The notes under the pieces: generated by a model | What the model was told of the DNA's origin: nothing | The model's input: the letters and a program-made list of their open reading frames with translations, nothing else | The model's database searches: none | NCBI GenBank assembly: GCA_022545895.1 | Contig: JAKEIK010000108.1 | Location: 1-49,744, forward strand | Direction of reading: 5' to 3' | Length of the DNA stretch: 49,744 bases | Source of the DNA: Nitrososphaeraceae archaeon | GTDB taxonomy: Archaea > Thermoproteota > Nitrososphaeria > Nitrososphaerales > Nitrososphaeraceae | Program-made: the position numbers and the translations under genes | Shown here: positions 26,261-34,370 of the stretch, piece after piece | How positions within the stretch are numbered: position 1 is the first letter of the stretch | Layout: each line of letters begins with the position of its first letter

Positions 26261-27117
26261 TTCTGTTCTAGTCCAACTACCCTTGAGACTATGCTCTTAA
26301 TGTCTATAATCTCTTTCACTTTCGAAGCCAGAATGTTTACTTGTTCATCAAGTGATTCAGGAGATACTTCGGGAGATTGTACCTTAGTTTCATCCAATGA
26401 GTCTTCATTAGGTAACGTAAATTCTATTCGTGGCAATATTCCCAGTACTTCTTTTTTTGTCATCCTTTCGATTGTTGTGATGGCACCATCTAAAATTAAT
26501 TTATCTCCTCTGAACTTGTTTATTACTATTCCCTTTACTAATTCGCAGTGCTGAGGTTTTAGTAACCCTAATGTTCCTACAATGCTTGCAAAACAACCGC
26601 CGCGTTCTATGTCTGCAATCAAAATTACCGGGGCGGAAATTTTTTCTGCTAGTAACATATTTGCTATATCGTATTCAGCAATATTGATTTCTGCTGGAGA
26701 TCCTGCTCCCTCTATCAAGATGACATCATTTTCTTGCCGCAGTTCCTCCAAATTCTTCAGCACAGACGAAAGTCCTTCCTTGAGAACAAAGTCTTTATAA
26801 TATTCATCGGCCCTCATTCTTGCATGGTATATGCCGTTTATGAAGACATTACTCCAATAGTCTCCCAATGGTTCCAATAATATGGGATTCATTCGTGAAT
26901 CTGGTGCCTTCCTCGATGCAAATGCTTGAACTGCTTGTATTCTGGCTAGTTTTTTGTTAGTGTTAGAAATTGTATAAAAATTAGATGTCATATTCTGAGC
27001 CTTAAATGGAGATACTGAGTATCCCATGTCAGAGAATATTCTGCATAACGCAATCACGAGGGTGCTCTTCCCTGCTCCCGAGGATGTTCCTTGAATCATA
27101 AGTACTTTTGCAGTCAA
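26251..27117 (-). CDS. cbiP: Cobyric acid synthase lacking the glutaminase domain
   Basis: CbiP/CobQ amidates four side chains of adenosylcobyrinic acid a,c-diamide with ATP. The dethiobiotin-synthetase-like domain is complete: QGTSSGAGKST (9-19), APFKAQNM-like SPFKAQNMTSN, SRMNPILLEP, IEGAGSPAEINI, ADIERGGCFASI and GIVINKFRGD. Normal CbiP is about 480-500 residues with a C-terminal class I glutaminase. This one stops at 288 after a polar linker and a short tail, and cbiB starts immediately, so no glutaminase is encoded nearby. It may use free ammonia or a separate subunit. Sequencing error is unlikely because both ends overlap intact operon genes. Confidence 0.88.
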   Translation of the reverse strand: MTAKVLMIQGTSSGAGKSTLVIALCRIFSDMGYSVSPFKAQNMTSNFYTISNTNKKLARIQAVQAFASRKAPDSRMNPILLEPLGDYWSNVFINGIYHARMRADEYYKDFVLKEGLSSVLKNLEELRQENDVILIEGAGSPAEINIAEYDIANMLLAEKISAPVILIADIERGGCFASIVGTLGLLKPQHCELVKGIVINKFRGDKLILDGAITTIERMTKKEVLGILPRIEFTLPNEDSLDETKVQSPEVSPESLDEQVNILASKVKEIIDIKSIVSRVVGLEQKWM

Positions 27118-28181
27118 TGATCTATTGACTCCAAAGATCTAAGGAGTGCAACATTTTCATGGTGATTTCTGATTGCTACACGAATGAAATTTTTGCGAAG
27201 TCCCCTAAACGTACTGCAATCTCTCACAAGTATCCCCTTCCACCTTAGCAGATAATCTCTCAGTTTTAACGAATTACCTCGATGCAAATCTATCAAATAA
27301 AAGTTCACATCGGAACGGATTGTAGAAAATGACTTTAACCTTCTCTGAATTTCTTGGAACATAAATTTGCGTTCCTTTCTTATGAAATTCTTTGCCCGGC
27401 GAAGGTGTTGTGTATCATTTAATGCAATAATTCCTGCCACTTGTGCTAGCCCGTTCACATTCCAGGCAATTCTGTGCATAGACAATTGACGCGCGGTTCT
27501 AGGATGTGAAATGCTATATCCAAGTCTTAGGCCCGCAAGGCCATGGGATTTTGTCAATGATCTTAAAATCACCATATTTGGAAATTCACTAACTTTGTCG
27601 ATTAAGGACAAATGTGCCTTAGGATCATCAGTTAATTCCATAAAGCTTTCATCAACAAGAATTTTGGTTGAATCGTTACTCCTTTCCAATATTTTATAAA
27701 TAGATCTATTAGAGAGAATGCCTGTGGGATTGTTGGGATTGCATAAAAAAATTGCATCTATGTTTTTTGCACTGTCTAGTATAGCATCAGGATCGATTTC
27801 CCAGTCTGAAAGAGGCACAAACTTTGCTTTGGCTCCTACCCTTCTCGAGGCGAGTTCATATTCGCAAAAAGTGGGCGAGGGTATTATCACCGCCTTCTTG
27901 ACGAAAGACCTTGCGAAATTATGAATTATTTCAGTAGCCCCGTTTCCTACGTTAATTTGGTCAATAGATATCCTTCCGTCTAGATAACGAATCAAATTCT
28001 CTTTAAAGTCTGCGCATTCGGGGTCTGGATAATTACAGGAAAGTGTCCCTAAGCATTTCTTGAGTTTAGTTACTGCGCTTCTTGACACTCCCAGTGGATT
28101 AACGCTGGAACTAAAGTCAATTTTAACAATATGTGGTCCTGCTGAGTGGATCCCACCATGAGGGCAAGAGCCTGTAGTCAC
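27114..28181 (-). CDS. cobD: Threonine-phosphate decarboxylase-like PLP enzyme
   Basis: A fold-type I PLP enzyme close to histidinol-phosphate aminotransferase. In this operon the expected reaction is decarboxylation of threonine-O-3-phosphate to aminopropanol phosphate for CbiB. CPHGGIHSAGP, DFSSSVNPLG, VGNGATEIIHNFARSF, CNPNNPTG and the PLP lysine in SLTKSHGLAGLRLGY are present. I place the start at GTG 28181 (355 residues). It opens directly into the conserved HGG region, with a TATA box 27 bp upstream. An in-frame TTG at 28286 would add 35 unrelated residues across that TATA box. It is the first gene of the cobalamin operon. Confidence 0.88.
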   Translation of the reverse strand: MTTGSCPHGGIHSAGPHIVKIDFSSSVNPLGVSRSAVTKLKKCLGTLSCNYPDPECADFKENLIRYLDGRISIDQINVGNGATEIIHNFARSFVKKAVIIPSPTFCEYELASRRVGAKAKFVPLSDWEIDPDAILDSAKNIDAIFLCNPNNPTGILSNRSIYKILERSNDSTKILVDESFMELTDDPKAHLSLIDKVSEFPNMVILRSLTKSHGLAGLRLGYSISHPRTARQLSMHRIAWNVNGLAQVAGIIALNDTQHLRRAKNFIRKERKFMFQEIQRRLKSFSTIRSDVNFYLIDLHRGNSLKLRDYLLRWKGILVRDCSTFRGLRKNFIRVAIRNHHENVALLRSLESIDH

Positions 28182-28202
28182 TTGCTCAAGATTGGTATTT
28201 AG

Positions 28203-28213
28203 TAATATATATT
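28203..28213 (-). promoter_or_regulatory. TATA box of the cobalamin operon
   Basis: On the minus strand, aatatatatta is centred 27 bp before the GTG at 28181. It drives the five-gene operon as a leaderless transcript and decides the start of the first gene. Confidence 0.6.
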
Positions 28214-28302
28214 TAGAATCATTCAATCCTAACAAATTCTTTAGCGACAAGTCATATTCCTGTAAACGATTATTAGTTCCATTCAAAATAACGCCACACT
28301 AT

Positions 28303-29379
28303 ATGCTAAAAGTTGCCCTCGTAGGTGCTACTGGAGCAGTCGGTCAAGAATTTGTCATTGCTCTGAATAGACATCCTTGGTTTGAATTGGATCTAATCGT
28401 ATCTTCAGAAAGAACTGCAGGTAAGAAATACATTGACGCATTACGTGACCCAAATACAGCCATACTTAGGTGGCATAACAAGGAAGAAGTCCCTGAATTT
28501 GCTAAGGATATGGTTCTAAGCAACATTAACGAGCTAGATCCTGGAAAATATGATCTCATATTTGCAGCTTTAGAATCCGAGGATGCAAAGCAAATCGAGC
28601 CGAGGTTAGCTGCACATGTCCCTGTGATAAGTACTGCCGCGGCGTTCAGATATGAAAATGATGTACCCATCCTGATTCCAGGAATAAATGATGATCATAC
28701 TGACATGCTAGAATTCCAGAAGAAAAATCGAAATTGGCAGGGTTTCATTGCCCCCTTGCCAAATTGCACTACCACAGGAATGGCAATAACCTTAAAACCA
28801 ATCATGGATCGGTTTGGTGTTCAAAGAGTGTTTATGACATCCATGCAGGCCATATCTGGAGCAGGCAGGTCACCAGGCGTGGTCGCATTGGACATATTGG
28901 ACAATATCATACCATACATTCCCAAAGAAGAAGAAAAAGTCCAACTCGAGACAAAAAAAATACTAGGTGGATTTAGCGAAAATGTAATTTCGCCTGCAGG
29001 CATCAAGGTTAGCTGTACCTGCACGAGAGTCCCTATACTCGATGGACATACAGAAGCTGTATTTGTAGAAACAAGAGAGCCCGTGGAACCTGAAATAATA
29101 AAAAAGTCGATGTTGGATTACTCGGAATCAGTAACGACAAGGAACTTGCCTACGGCACCAAAAGACTACATAATTGTCCACGATGATCCAACCAGACCGC
29201 AGCCCAGAATAGACAGGGAAATTAATGACGGGATGACTACAGTGGTGGGACGACTAAGAAAGGATACTGCGTTTAATAATGGTATAAAATATGTACTTTT
29301 GTCTCATAACGAAAAAATGGGTTCGGCTAAGGGGGCTGTTTTGCTTGCTGAGCTTCTTCGCTCCAAAAAAATCATTTGA
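28303..29379 (+). CDS. asd: Aspartate-semialdehyde dehydrogenase
   Basis: NADPH-dependent reduction of aspartyl phosphate, the branch point to threonine, methionine and lysine. The dinucleotide loop is VALVGATGAVGQEF. PLPNCTTTGMAI carries the catalytic cysteine, SMQAISGAGRSPG follows, and HTEAVFVE contains the catalytic-region His. The archaeal/fungal-type length is about 358. I take ATG 28303, directly before the Rossmann strand. The open frame reaches back to 28192, but that part runs through the promoter of the divergent cobalamin operon. A TATA-like gattattag lies about 30 bp upstream. Confidence 0.95.
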   Translation: MLKVALVGATGAVGQEFVIALNRHPWFELDLIVSSERTAGKKYIDALRDPNTAILRWHNKEEVPEFAKDMVLSNINELDPGKYDLIFAALESEDAKQIEPRLAAHVPVISTAAAFRYENDVPILIPGINDDHTDMLEFQKKNRNWQGFIAPLPNCTTTGMAITLKPIMDRFGVQRVFMTSMQAISGAGRSPGVVALDILDNIIPYIPKEEEKVQLETKKILGGFSENVISPAGIKVSCTCTRVPILDGHTEAVFVETREPVEPEIIKKSMLDYSESVTTRNLPTAPKDYIIVHDDPTRPQPRIDREINDGMTTVVGRLRKDTAFNNGIKYVLLSHNEKMGSAKGAVLLAELLRSKKII

Positions 29380-29452
29380 TGCCATATATTTATAAAAAAA
29401 TGATTCAAATTTGAAATTAATACATTTATTAATCCCCAAATTTACGATATAA

Positions 29453-29929
29453 TTGGTGATTCATCTGAGTAAAATCGATGATTTGGATCTTAAGATCTTA
29501 AGCGAGCTTTCAAACGATGCAGCGGTGTCGGTACCAAAGCTTTCAAAGAAAATCAATATCAATGCCTCCGTTGTATACAGTAGAATCAAGCGGTTAGTAA
29601 GAAGAGGCTTCATTAAGAAATTCACGATCGTGATCAATGACGAAGCTTTAGGGTTCAGTGTCAAGGCTCTAACTGGGATAAATATGGATTCAAAATTGCG
29701 AGACAATGTACTCAACGAACTTTTCAAGATTCCAGAAGTTAGAGAAATATCCGAAGTCACCGGGAGATTTGACATATTGGTGACCATGAACTCTCATTCT
29801 CTTGATGAAATGCACCAATTAATTTCCGAACGGATTGGGCGTATCGAGGGTGTTCAAAAGACAGAAACATTCATTGAAATGAGAAAAACTGTAAGAGAAA
29901 TGCTATTCCCCTCTTCGAAAGTAAAATAA
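29453..29929 (+). CDS. Lrp/AsnC-family transcription regulator
   Basis: The N-terminal helix-turn-helix, LDLKILSELSNDAAVSVPKL and INASVVYSRIKRLVRRGFIK, is followed by the RAM ligand-binding domain with ALTGINMDSKL, VREISEVTGRFDILV and the C-terminal pseudo-repeat. The 158 residues are typical. Such proteins sense amino acids or other metabolites. Its place 74 bp after asd suggests amino-acid control, but targets are unknown. The TTG start fits a leaderless message from the AT-rich catttattaa at about 29422-29431. Confidence 0.93.
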   Translation: MVIHLSKIDDLDLKILSELSNDAAVSVPKLSKKININASVVYSRIKRLVRRGFIKKFTIVINDEALGFSVKALTGINMDSKLRDNVLNELFKIPEVREISEVTGRFDILVTMNSHSLDEMHQLISERIGRIEGVQKTETFIEMRKTVREMLFPSSKVK

Positions 29930-30114
29930 CTCTTAGTATTAGATCATAGCGATAATTTTGATGCGACCAGAAAATAAGGATATTGTAACTTTTATATTAT
30001 ATTTTATCAAATAAAAGTAAATCCTGATTATCAAAAATTGGCCGTTCATACTAATTATGAAAGTATTAATGTTATTGCAACATGTTACAAGTTTAGAAAG
30101 AGGCCATTCATAAT

Positions 30115-31002
30115 TTGATCCCCCAGTTCACTGTAGGAAATCGGATCAAGAATTATTATGAGTTAACCAAACCGAAAATATGGTACCTTTTAGTTTTTAC
30201 CGCATTTGGAGCAGCCCTCACTGCATCGCTTCTCTTCAAAATTGAAGTGACACCTTTGCAGTGGTTTTTGCTTCTCACGGGAGTGGCTGCTGGATCGGCC
30301 GCGGCAGATACAATTACAGGATATAACGATCGTGATATAGATGCAATTATGGAAAGGACAAAATCAAGACCTATACCATCTGGTAGAATTTCTCCAAGAA
30401 ATGCGCTAATCTTTGGATTGATCTTGACTACAGTATCTCTCGTTTGTGCATGGTTGATTAATTACATAGCGTTAGGACTAATGGCGTTTGGTTTGTTTGA
30501 CAATATAATTGTCTACAGTAAATGGCTCAAGCGTAGGAGTCAGGCCAATATAATACTTGGTGGTTTTTCAGGGGCGGCCCCTGCGTTAATTGGATATGTT
30601 GCAGTTACTACTCAGAATATCGAAATTGGATTGGTTATGGCTGCTCTCGTCTTTTTCTGGATCCCAACACACATATGGAGCCTTGCGTTACATGTAAAGA
30701 AGGATTATACAAAAGCAAGGGTACCGATGTTACCAGTCGTTGCAGATGAAAGAACATCAGTTCGTGTTATTGCGATAACAACCCTTTTGATGGTAGCATT
30801 TAGCATAGTCCCGTTCTTCTTAAATCAATTTGGATTGATCTACTTAATTACCGCTACCGTGTTTGGTATCGTAATGATTCTCTTGTCAACATGGCTTTTG
30901 GTAAGACCCAGTGAAAGAGCATCATGGATGGTTTTTAAATTTTCCAGCCCCTATTTGACTGCATTATTCATAGCATTCATACTGGATGCGGCATTTCATT
31001 GA
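30115..31002 (+). CDS. ctaB: Heme O synthase (protoheme IX farnesyltransferase)
   Basis: It adds a farnesyl-type chain to heme b for terminal oxidase heme O/A. TKPKIWYLLVFTAFGAAL, the first prenyl-diphosphate motif NDRDIDAIMERTKSRPIPSG, YSKWLKRRSQANIILGGFSGAAP and WIPTHIWSLALHVKKDY are the COX10/CtaB signatures. It has about seven to nine membrane helices in 295 residues. The start is TTG. A strong AT-rich element (tttatattatattttatc) lies at about 29990-30007, leaving a leader of some 85 nt. It points to an aerobic respiratory chain. The convergent Nep1 gene overlaps its 3' end by seven bases. Confidence 0.95.
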   Translation: MIPQFTVGNRIKNYYELTKPKIWYLLVFTAFGAALTASLLFKIEVTPLQWFLLLTGVAAGSAAADTITGYNDRDIDAIMERTKSRPIPSGRISPRNALIFGLILTTVSLVCAWLINYIALGLMAFGLFDNIIVYSKWLKRRSQANIILGGFSGAAPALIGYVAVTTQNIEIGLVMAALVFFWIPTHIWSLALHVKKDYTKARVPMLPVVADERTSVRVIAITTLLMVAFSIVPFFLNQFGLIYLITATVFGIVMILLSTWLLVRPSERASWMVFKFSSPYLTALFIAFILDAAFH

Positions 31003-31694
31003 ATTAATTTCTCGCATTCATATAGAATTCTTGCGATTACGACATGGGATTCCAATCCGTAATCGCTTACAGAATACATGGTATCAAAAATACTTTTGAC
31101 GTCTTCCTGAAAATGACCACGTTGAAATCCTCCTACAACGAAACAATAGTTTTTATTTTTATCTTCCACACTATCAACAATAATTTGAAAAGGATTGCTC
31201 CTAATTCCTTTTATCGAAAGTGCAATTACTTTATTTGGCTTTACAATTTGACTTATTATTTCCTTGAAATTGATATTTTCCTTTAATTCAAGCAACTTTC
31301 TTGAGCCGTTTGGATCATTTATCACTTTATCTCTGAAGAGATTCATCATCAATCCTTCGAATCTAAAATACGACTTAGGAATTCTAAGATCTTTGCTTAT
31401 GAGGATTAACTTATTTTCTATGGTCGATACATAAACGTCCAATTTTCTTTCAATGAAGAGTGGGGTAGAAAGGGCGGTTAAGAGTGAAAAATGAACAATA
31501 TCAGGTCTTCCGCGTTTCCACCAAAGTGGAAGATCATGATGTGTCATTGCACTAAAATGGTAACTCGTATCAAGTAGGACTTCTTTTGGTTTCCGTCCTA
31601 TTTTTCTAGCATAGTTCTTTACTGAAGTATGATCAAATATTCTTGACGGTACCGTTTCTAATCCCGCCTCTGCAATAATCAAAGAAAACAACAC
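30996..31694 (-). CDS. nep1: Nep1/Emg1 rRNA pseudouridine N1-methyltransferase
   Basis: A SPOUT-class enzyme methylating a pseudouridine in helix 35 of 16S rRNA during small-subunit assembly. LIIAEAGLETVPSRI at the N-terminus, LLDTSYHFSAM, GRPDIVHFSLLTAL and the knot region FVVGGFQRGHFQEDV near the C-terminus match Nep1. The 232 residues are typical of archaeal forms. It is divergent from the RNase P gene (173 bp between starts) and convergent with ctaB. Confidence 0.9.
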   Translation of the reverse strand: MLFSLIIAEAGLETVPSRIFDHTSVKNYARKIGRKPKEVLLDTSYHFSAMTHHDLPLWWKRGRPDIVHFSLLTALSTPLFIERKLDVYVSTIENKLILISKDLRIPKSYFRFEGLMMNLFRDKVINDPNGSRKLLELKENINFKEIISQIVKPNKVIALSIKGIRSNPFQIIVDSVEDKNKNYCFVVGGFQRGHFQEDVKSIFDTMYSVSDYGLESHVVIARILYECEKLIQ

Positions 31695-31867
31695 GATTCT
31701 GTAATTGAATGGGAGTTATTTAGTTACTGAAGTATCGGCAAATTCCGTCATAACACTTACGTCTCGATAGACAATGTTGTCTTTAGTCTTTAGGTTCTAA
31801 TTGGAATATTAAAGCATCAAAGGCAATAACAGATTTATTGTACAATCAGAGTACTTTTTCTTAGCAG

Positions 31868-32185
31868 TTGAAAAGGAACAATAGCAATGCCGTCGCTAGT
31901 GAGAGAATTGAAATTTTGGAAAGAAATTTACTACATGAGCTTGGGATTGACAACGACTGGGCAGAGAAACAGGCACGAGTCGCACTAAGAATAGCCTTGC
32001 ATAGTCGAGTAAGCATTCCATATTCATTAAGGCAGCTATTTTGCAGGAATTGTAAGCAATTTATCATCCCAGGTAAAACTTCCAGAGTAAGAACTGGCAG
32101 ATCTAGATCGAAAGCTGTGCGTATAACCTGTTTAAAATGTATGCACGTATATAGAAAAATGATGTTTCCGTGCCGCCCAAGATGA
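31868..32185 (+). CDS. rnp4: RNase P protein component 4 (Rpr2/Rpp21)
   Basis: A zinc-binding subunit that pairs with Rpp29 and aids pre-tRNA 5' processing. Two N-terminal helices (ERIEILERNLLHELG, AEKQARVALRIALHS) precede a zinc ribbon: CRNC, then a basic segment TSRVRTGRSRSKAVRI, then CLKC. The 105 residues fit. The TTG start lies about 35 bp after an AT-rich gatttattgt. It is followed by S19e and PDCD5, a common archaeal translation and RNA-processing neighbourhood. Confidence 0.9.
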   Translation: MKRNNSNAVASERIEILERNLLHELGIDNDWAEKQARVALRIALHSRVSIPYSLRQLFCRNCKQFIIPGKTSRVRTGRSRSKAVRITCLKCMHVYRKMMFPCRPR

Positions 32186-32375
32186 GAAAATACTGGATTA
32201 CGTTAGCTTAACTAGGAATCAATTCTTTTGTGGGATTGAATATGTGAATCGCTTATTTTGCAGGTTGGTAAAATAGTAATCATATAGACAGAGATTTGCT
32301 TAAACGATTATTGCACCGGTTTGCGCAGAAACCAAAGCTACCTGACGTTATCCTTAGAATATAGATAGGTATAAG

Positions 32376-32386
32376 GATTTATAAGG
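32376..32386 (+). promoter_or_regulatory. TATA box of the S19e-PDCD5 operon
   Basis: gatttataagg is centred about 33 bp before the ATG at 32414 and predicts a short leader. Confidence 0.5.
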
Positions 32387-32413
32387 GAATTAGGGCAAGT
32401 CTTGTAACGTATT

Positions 32414-32866
32414 ATGGCCAAGGTTTATGATATTCCTGCTGATTACTTGATCCCTAGATTTGCCGAGCACCTGAAAAAGGATAAGAAAATAGAGGCACCT
32501 AATTGGTCGTCCTTCGTCAAAACAGGATGTCATGTAGAAAAAATTCCTCAGAACAAAGATTGGTGGTACGTCCGCTGTGCATCACTATTAAGAAAGATCT
32601 ACATGCATGGTCCGTTGGGTGTATCAGACTTGAGAAGGGAGTACGGAGGTAAGAAGCAAAATGGATACAGTCTTGCGCATCACCGAAGCGCTGGGGGTGC
32701 AATTATTAGAAGAGCACTTCAGCAGCTTGAGAGCTCAGGATACTTAATTAAGAAAGGTCAGGGCAGACTTATCTCTGACGAAGGTGTAAAGAGAATGGAT
32801 AGAATTTCAACAGAAATTTACAAGGAATTGACAACCTCAATGCCCGAGTTACAGAGATATGCCTAA
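32414..32866 (+). CDS. rps19e: 30S ribosomal protein S19e
   Basis: An archaeal/eukaryotic small-subunit protein. VYDIPADYLIPRFAEHLK, WWYVRCASLLRKIYMHGPLGV and IIRRALQQLESSGYLIKKGQGRLIS are the family hallmarks. The length of 150 is normal. It has its own TATA box and is followed by the PDCD5-like gene after 28 bp, the usual archaeal pair. Confidence 0.97.
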   Translation: MAKVYDIPADYLIPRFAEHLKKDKKIEAPNWSSFVKTGCHVEKIPQNKDWWYVRCASLLRKIYMHGPLGVSDLRREYGGKKQNGYSLAHHRSAGGAIIRRALQQLESSGYLIKKGQGRLISDEGVKRMDRISTEIYKELTTSMPELQRYA

Positions 32867-32894
32867 GTTTCATTTAACATCACTACGATAGGAA

Positions 32895-33179
32895 ATGTCA
32901 GTCTCTCAGCCACAAAACAATGATGAGGAAATTCGGAAAAAGGAAGCCGAAGCGGCCGTAAGACAGAAAGCATTAATGCTCTTATTGGATACGAACGCCA
33001 GACAAAGGCTCATGAACATTAGGATAGTTAAACCTGAACTAGCTGGGGCTGTAGAAAATTATTTGATATCAGCTGCCTCCGCTGGCAGATTAAATAGGGC
33101 GCTAACGGATCAAGAACTAAAACAGTTGTTAATAAATCTACAACACCCGAAGAAAGATTTCAAGATAAACCGGATTTGA
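32895..33179 (+). CDS. PDCD5-related DNA-binding protein
   Basis: The 94 residues form the three-helix bundle of the PDCD5/TFAR19 family: EAAVRQKALMLLLDTNARQR, LMNIRIVKPELAGAVENYLI, and a basic, flexible C-terminus. Archaeal members bind DNA nonspecifically in vitro and are usually encoded beside S19e, as here. The cellular role in archaea is unclear. The start at ATG 32895 is 28 bp after the S19e stop. Confidence 0.93.
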   Translation: MSVSQPQNNDEEIRKKEAEAAVRQKALMLLLDTNARQRLMNIRIVKPELAGAVENYLISAASAGRLNRALTDQELKQLLINLQHPKKDFKINRI

Positions 33180-33300
33180 TAGCTTATTCACTTTTTGAGC
33201 TAAATGGCCCCTAACTAAGAAACAAATTATTCTGTGGTCTGAAATTAGCTTCAGAAATATCTAGTTAACTATATTAAGTATTCATACTACTGACAGATTT

Positions 33301-34350
33301 ATGAAAGCAGCCGTATATAGAGAATATAATAAAGATCCTACAAAGGTCATTAACATAGAAGATGTTGATATGCCCAAGCTTAAACCCAACGAAGTTATGA
33401 TCAAAATTGAGGCAGCGGCCTACAATTATAATGATCTTTGGGCAATATGGGGTGATCCAATTAAGGTACCACTTCCCCATATTTCCGGCAGTGACTCAGC
33501 TGGCGTAGTTGTGGAAGCTGGTTCGGATGTTGTAAAACTAAAGGTTGGGGACAGAGTAGTATCACATTCAAACATGAGCTGCAGAGTCTGCGACTTGTGC
33601 ACATCTGGCAGAGAATATGATTGTAATGACAGGCTTATCTGGGGTTTTCAAACAGGACCTTTATGGGGAGGCTTCTGTCAATATGGTCATCTCCCAGAAG
33701 TAAATGTTGCCAAAATACCTGATAATGTATCTTTTGATGACGCTGCGGCCGTATCGATGGTTGGGATGACAGCATGGCATATGTTAGTCGGGCGTGCAAA
33801 GATCAGACCAGGACAAACTGTGCTTATTATGGGCGGAACAAGTGGCGTAGGGATGGTAGGTATTCAAATCGCAAAGTTATATGGCTGCGATGTTATTGCT
33901 ACCGCGGGAAACAAGGAAAAGATGGACAAATGTCTAGAATTAGGCGCGGACCACGTTGTCAATCATAGAGAAGCAGATTGGTACAAGAAGGTAAGAGAGA
34001 TTACTAAAAAACAAGGTGTAGATCTCGTTTTCGAACATATAGGGAAATCTACCTTTGCCCAAGAAGTAAGTTTACTAAAGAATGGGGGTACATTGGTTGC
34101 CACTGGTGCAACAACAGGTTATGATTCTACAATCGATTTAAGGTACCTCTTCTTTAAAGGGACAAATTTACTTGGATCTACCCAGGGTACGAAGGCAGAA
34201 TTGGAACAAGTCATCTACTGGACTTCCAAAGGAAAGATTAAGCCACTCATAGGACAGATACTTCCATTTTCAGATATGGTAAAAGGTCATGTTATGATGG
34301 CTAATGGTGATATAATGGGCAAGATCGTTACAACGCCCCAAAAACTCTGA
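33301..34350 (+). CDS. Medium-chain dehydrogenase/reductase with structural zinc only
   Basis: The Rossmann domain has VLIMGGTSGVGMVGIQIAKL. A structural zinc lobe (CRVCDLCTSG, then CND) is present. The catalytic-zinc signature GHExxG of alcohol dehydrogenases is replaced by HISGSDSAGVV, and no equivalent Cys precedes it (YNYNDLWA). This combination resembles quinone oxidoreductase or enoyl/acryloyl-CoA reductase members more than a true alcohol dehydrogenase. The start is ATG, with a TATA-like ctatattaag about 30 bp upstream. The CitE-like lyase follows 20 bp later, so a shared acyl-CoA pathway is plausible but unproven. Confidence 0.87.
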   Translation: MKAAVYREYNKDPTKVINIEDVDMPKLKPNEVMIKIEAAAYNYNDLWAIWGDPIKVPLPHISGSDSAGVVVEAGSDVVKLKVGDRVVSHSNMSCRVCDLCTSGREYDCNDRLIWGFQTGPLWGGFCQYGHLPEVNVAKIPDNVSFDDAAAVSMVGMTAWHMLVGRAKIRPGQTVLIMGGTSGVGMVGIQIAKLYGCDVIATAGNKEKMDKCLELGADHVVNHREADWYKKVREITKKQGVDLVFEHIGKSTFAQEVSLLKNGGTLVATGATTGYDSTIDLRYLFFKGTNLLGSTQGTKAELEQVIYWTSKGKIKPLIGQILPFSDMVKGHVMMANGDIMGKIVTTPQKL

Positions 34351-34370
34351 ACTACCTCACATAAATCGAT

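Noticed and set aside
28192-28302. Longer N-terminus for asd
   Set aside because: The stretch is not part of the family and runs through the TATA box of the divergent cobalamin operon; the conserved Rossmann strand starts at ATG 28303.
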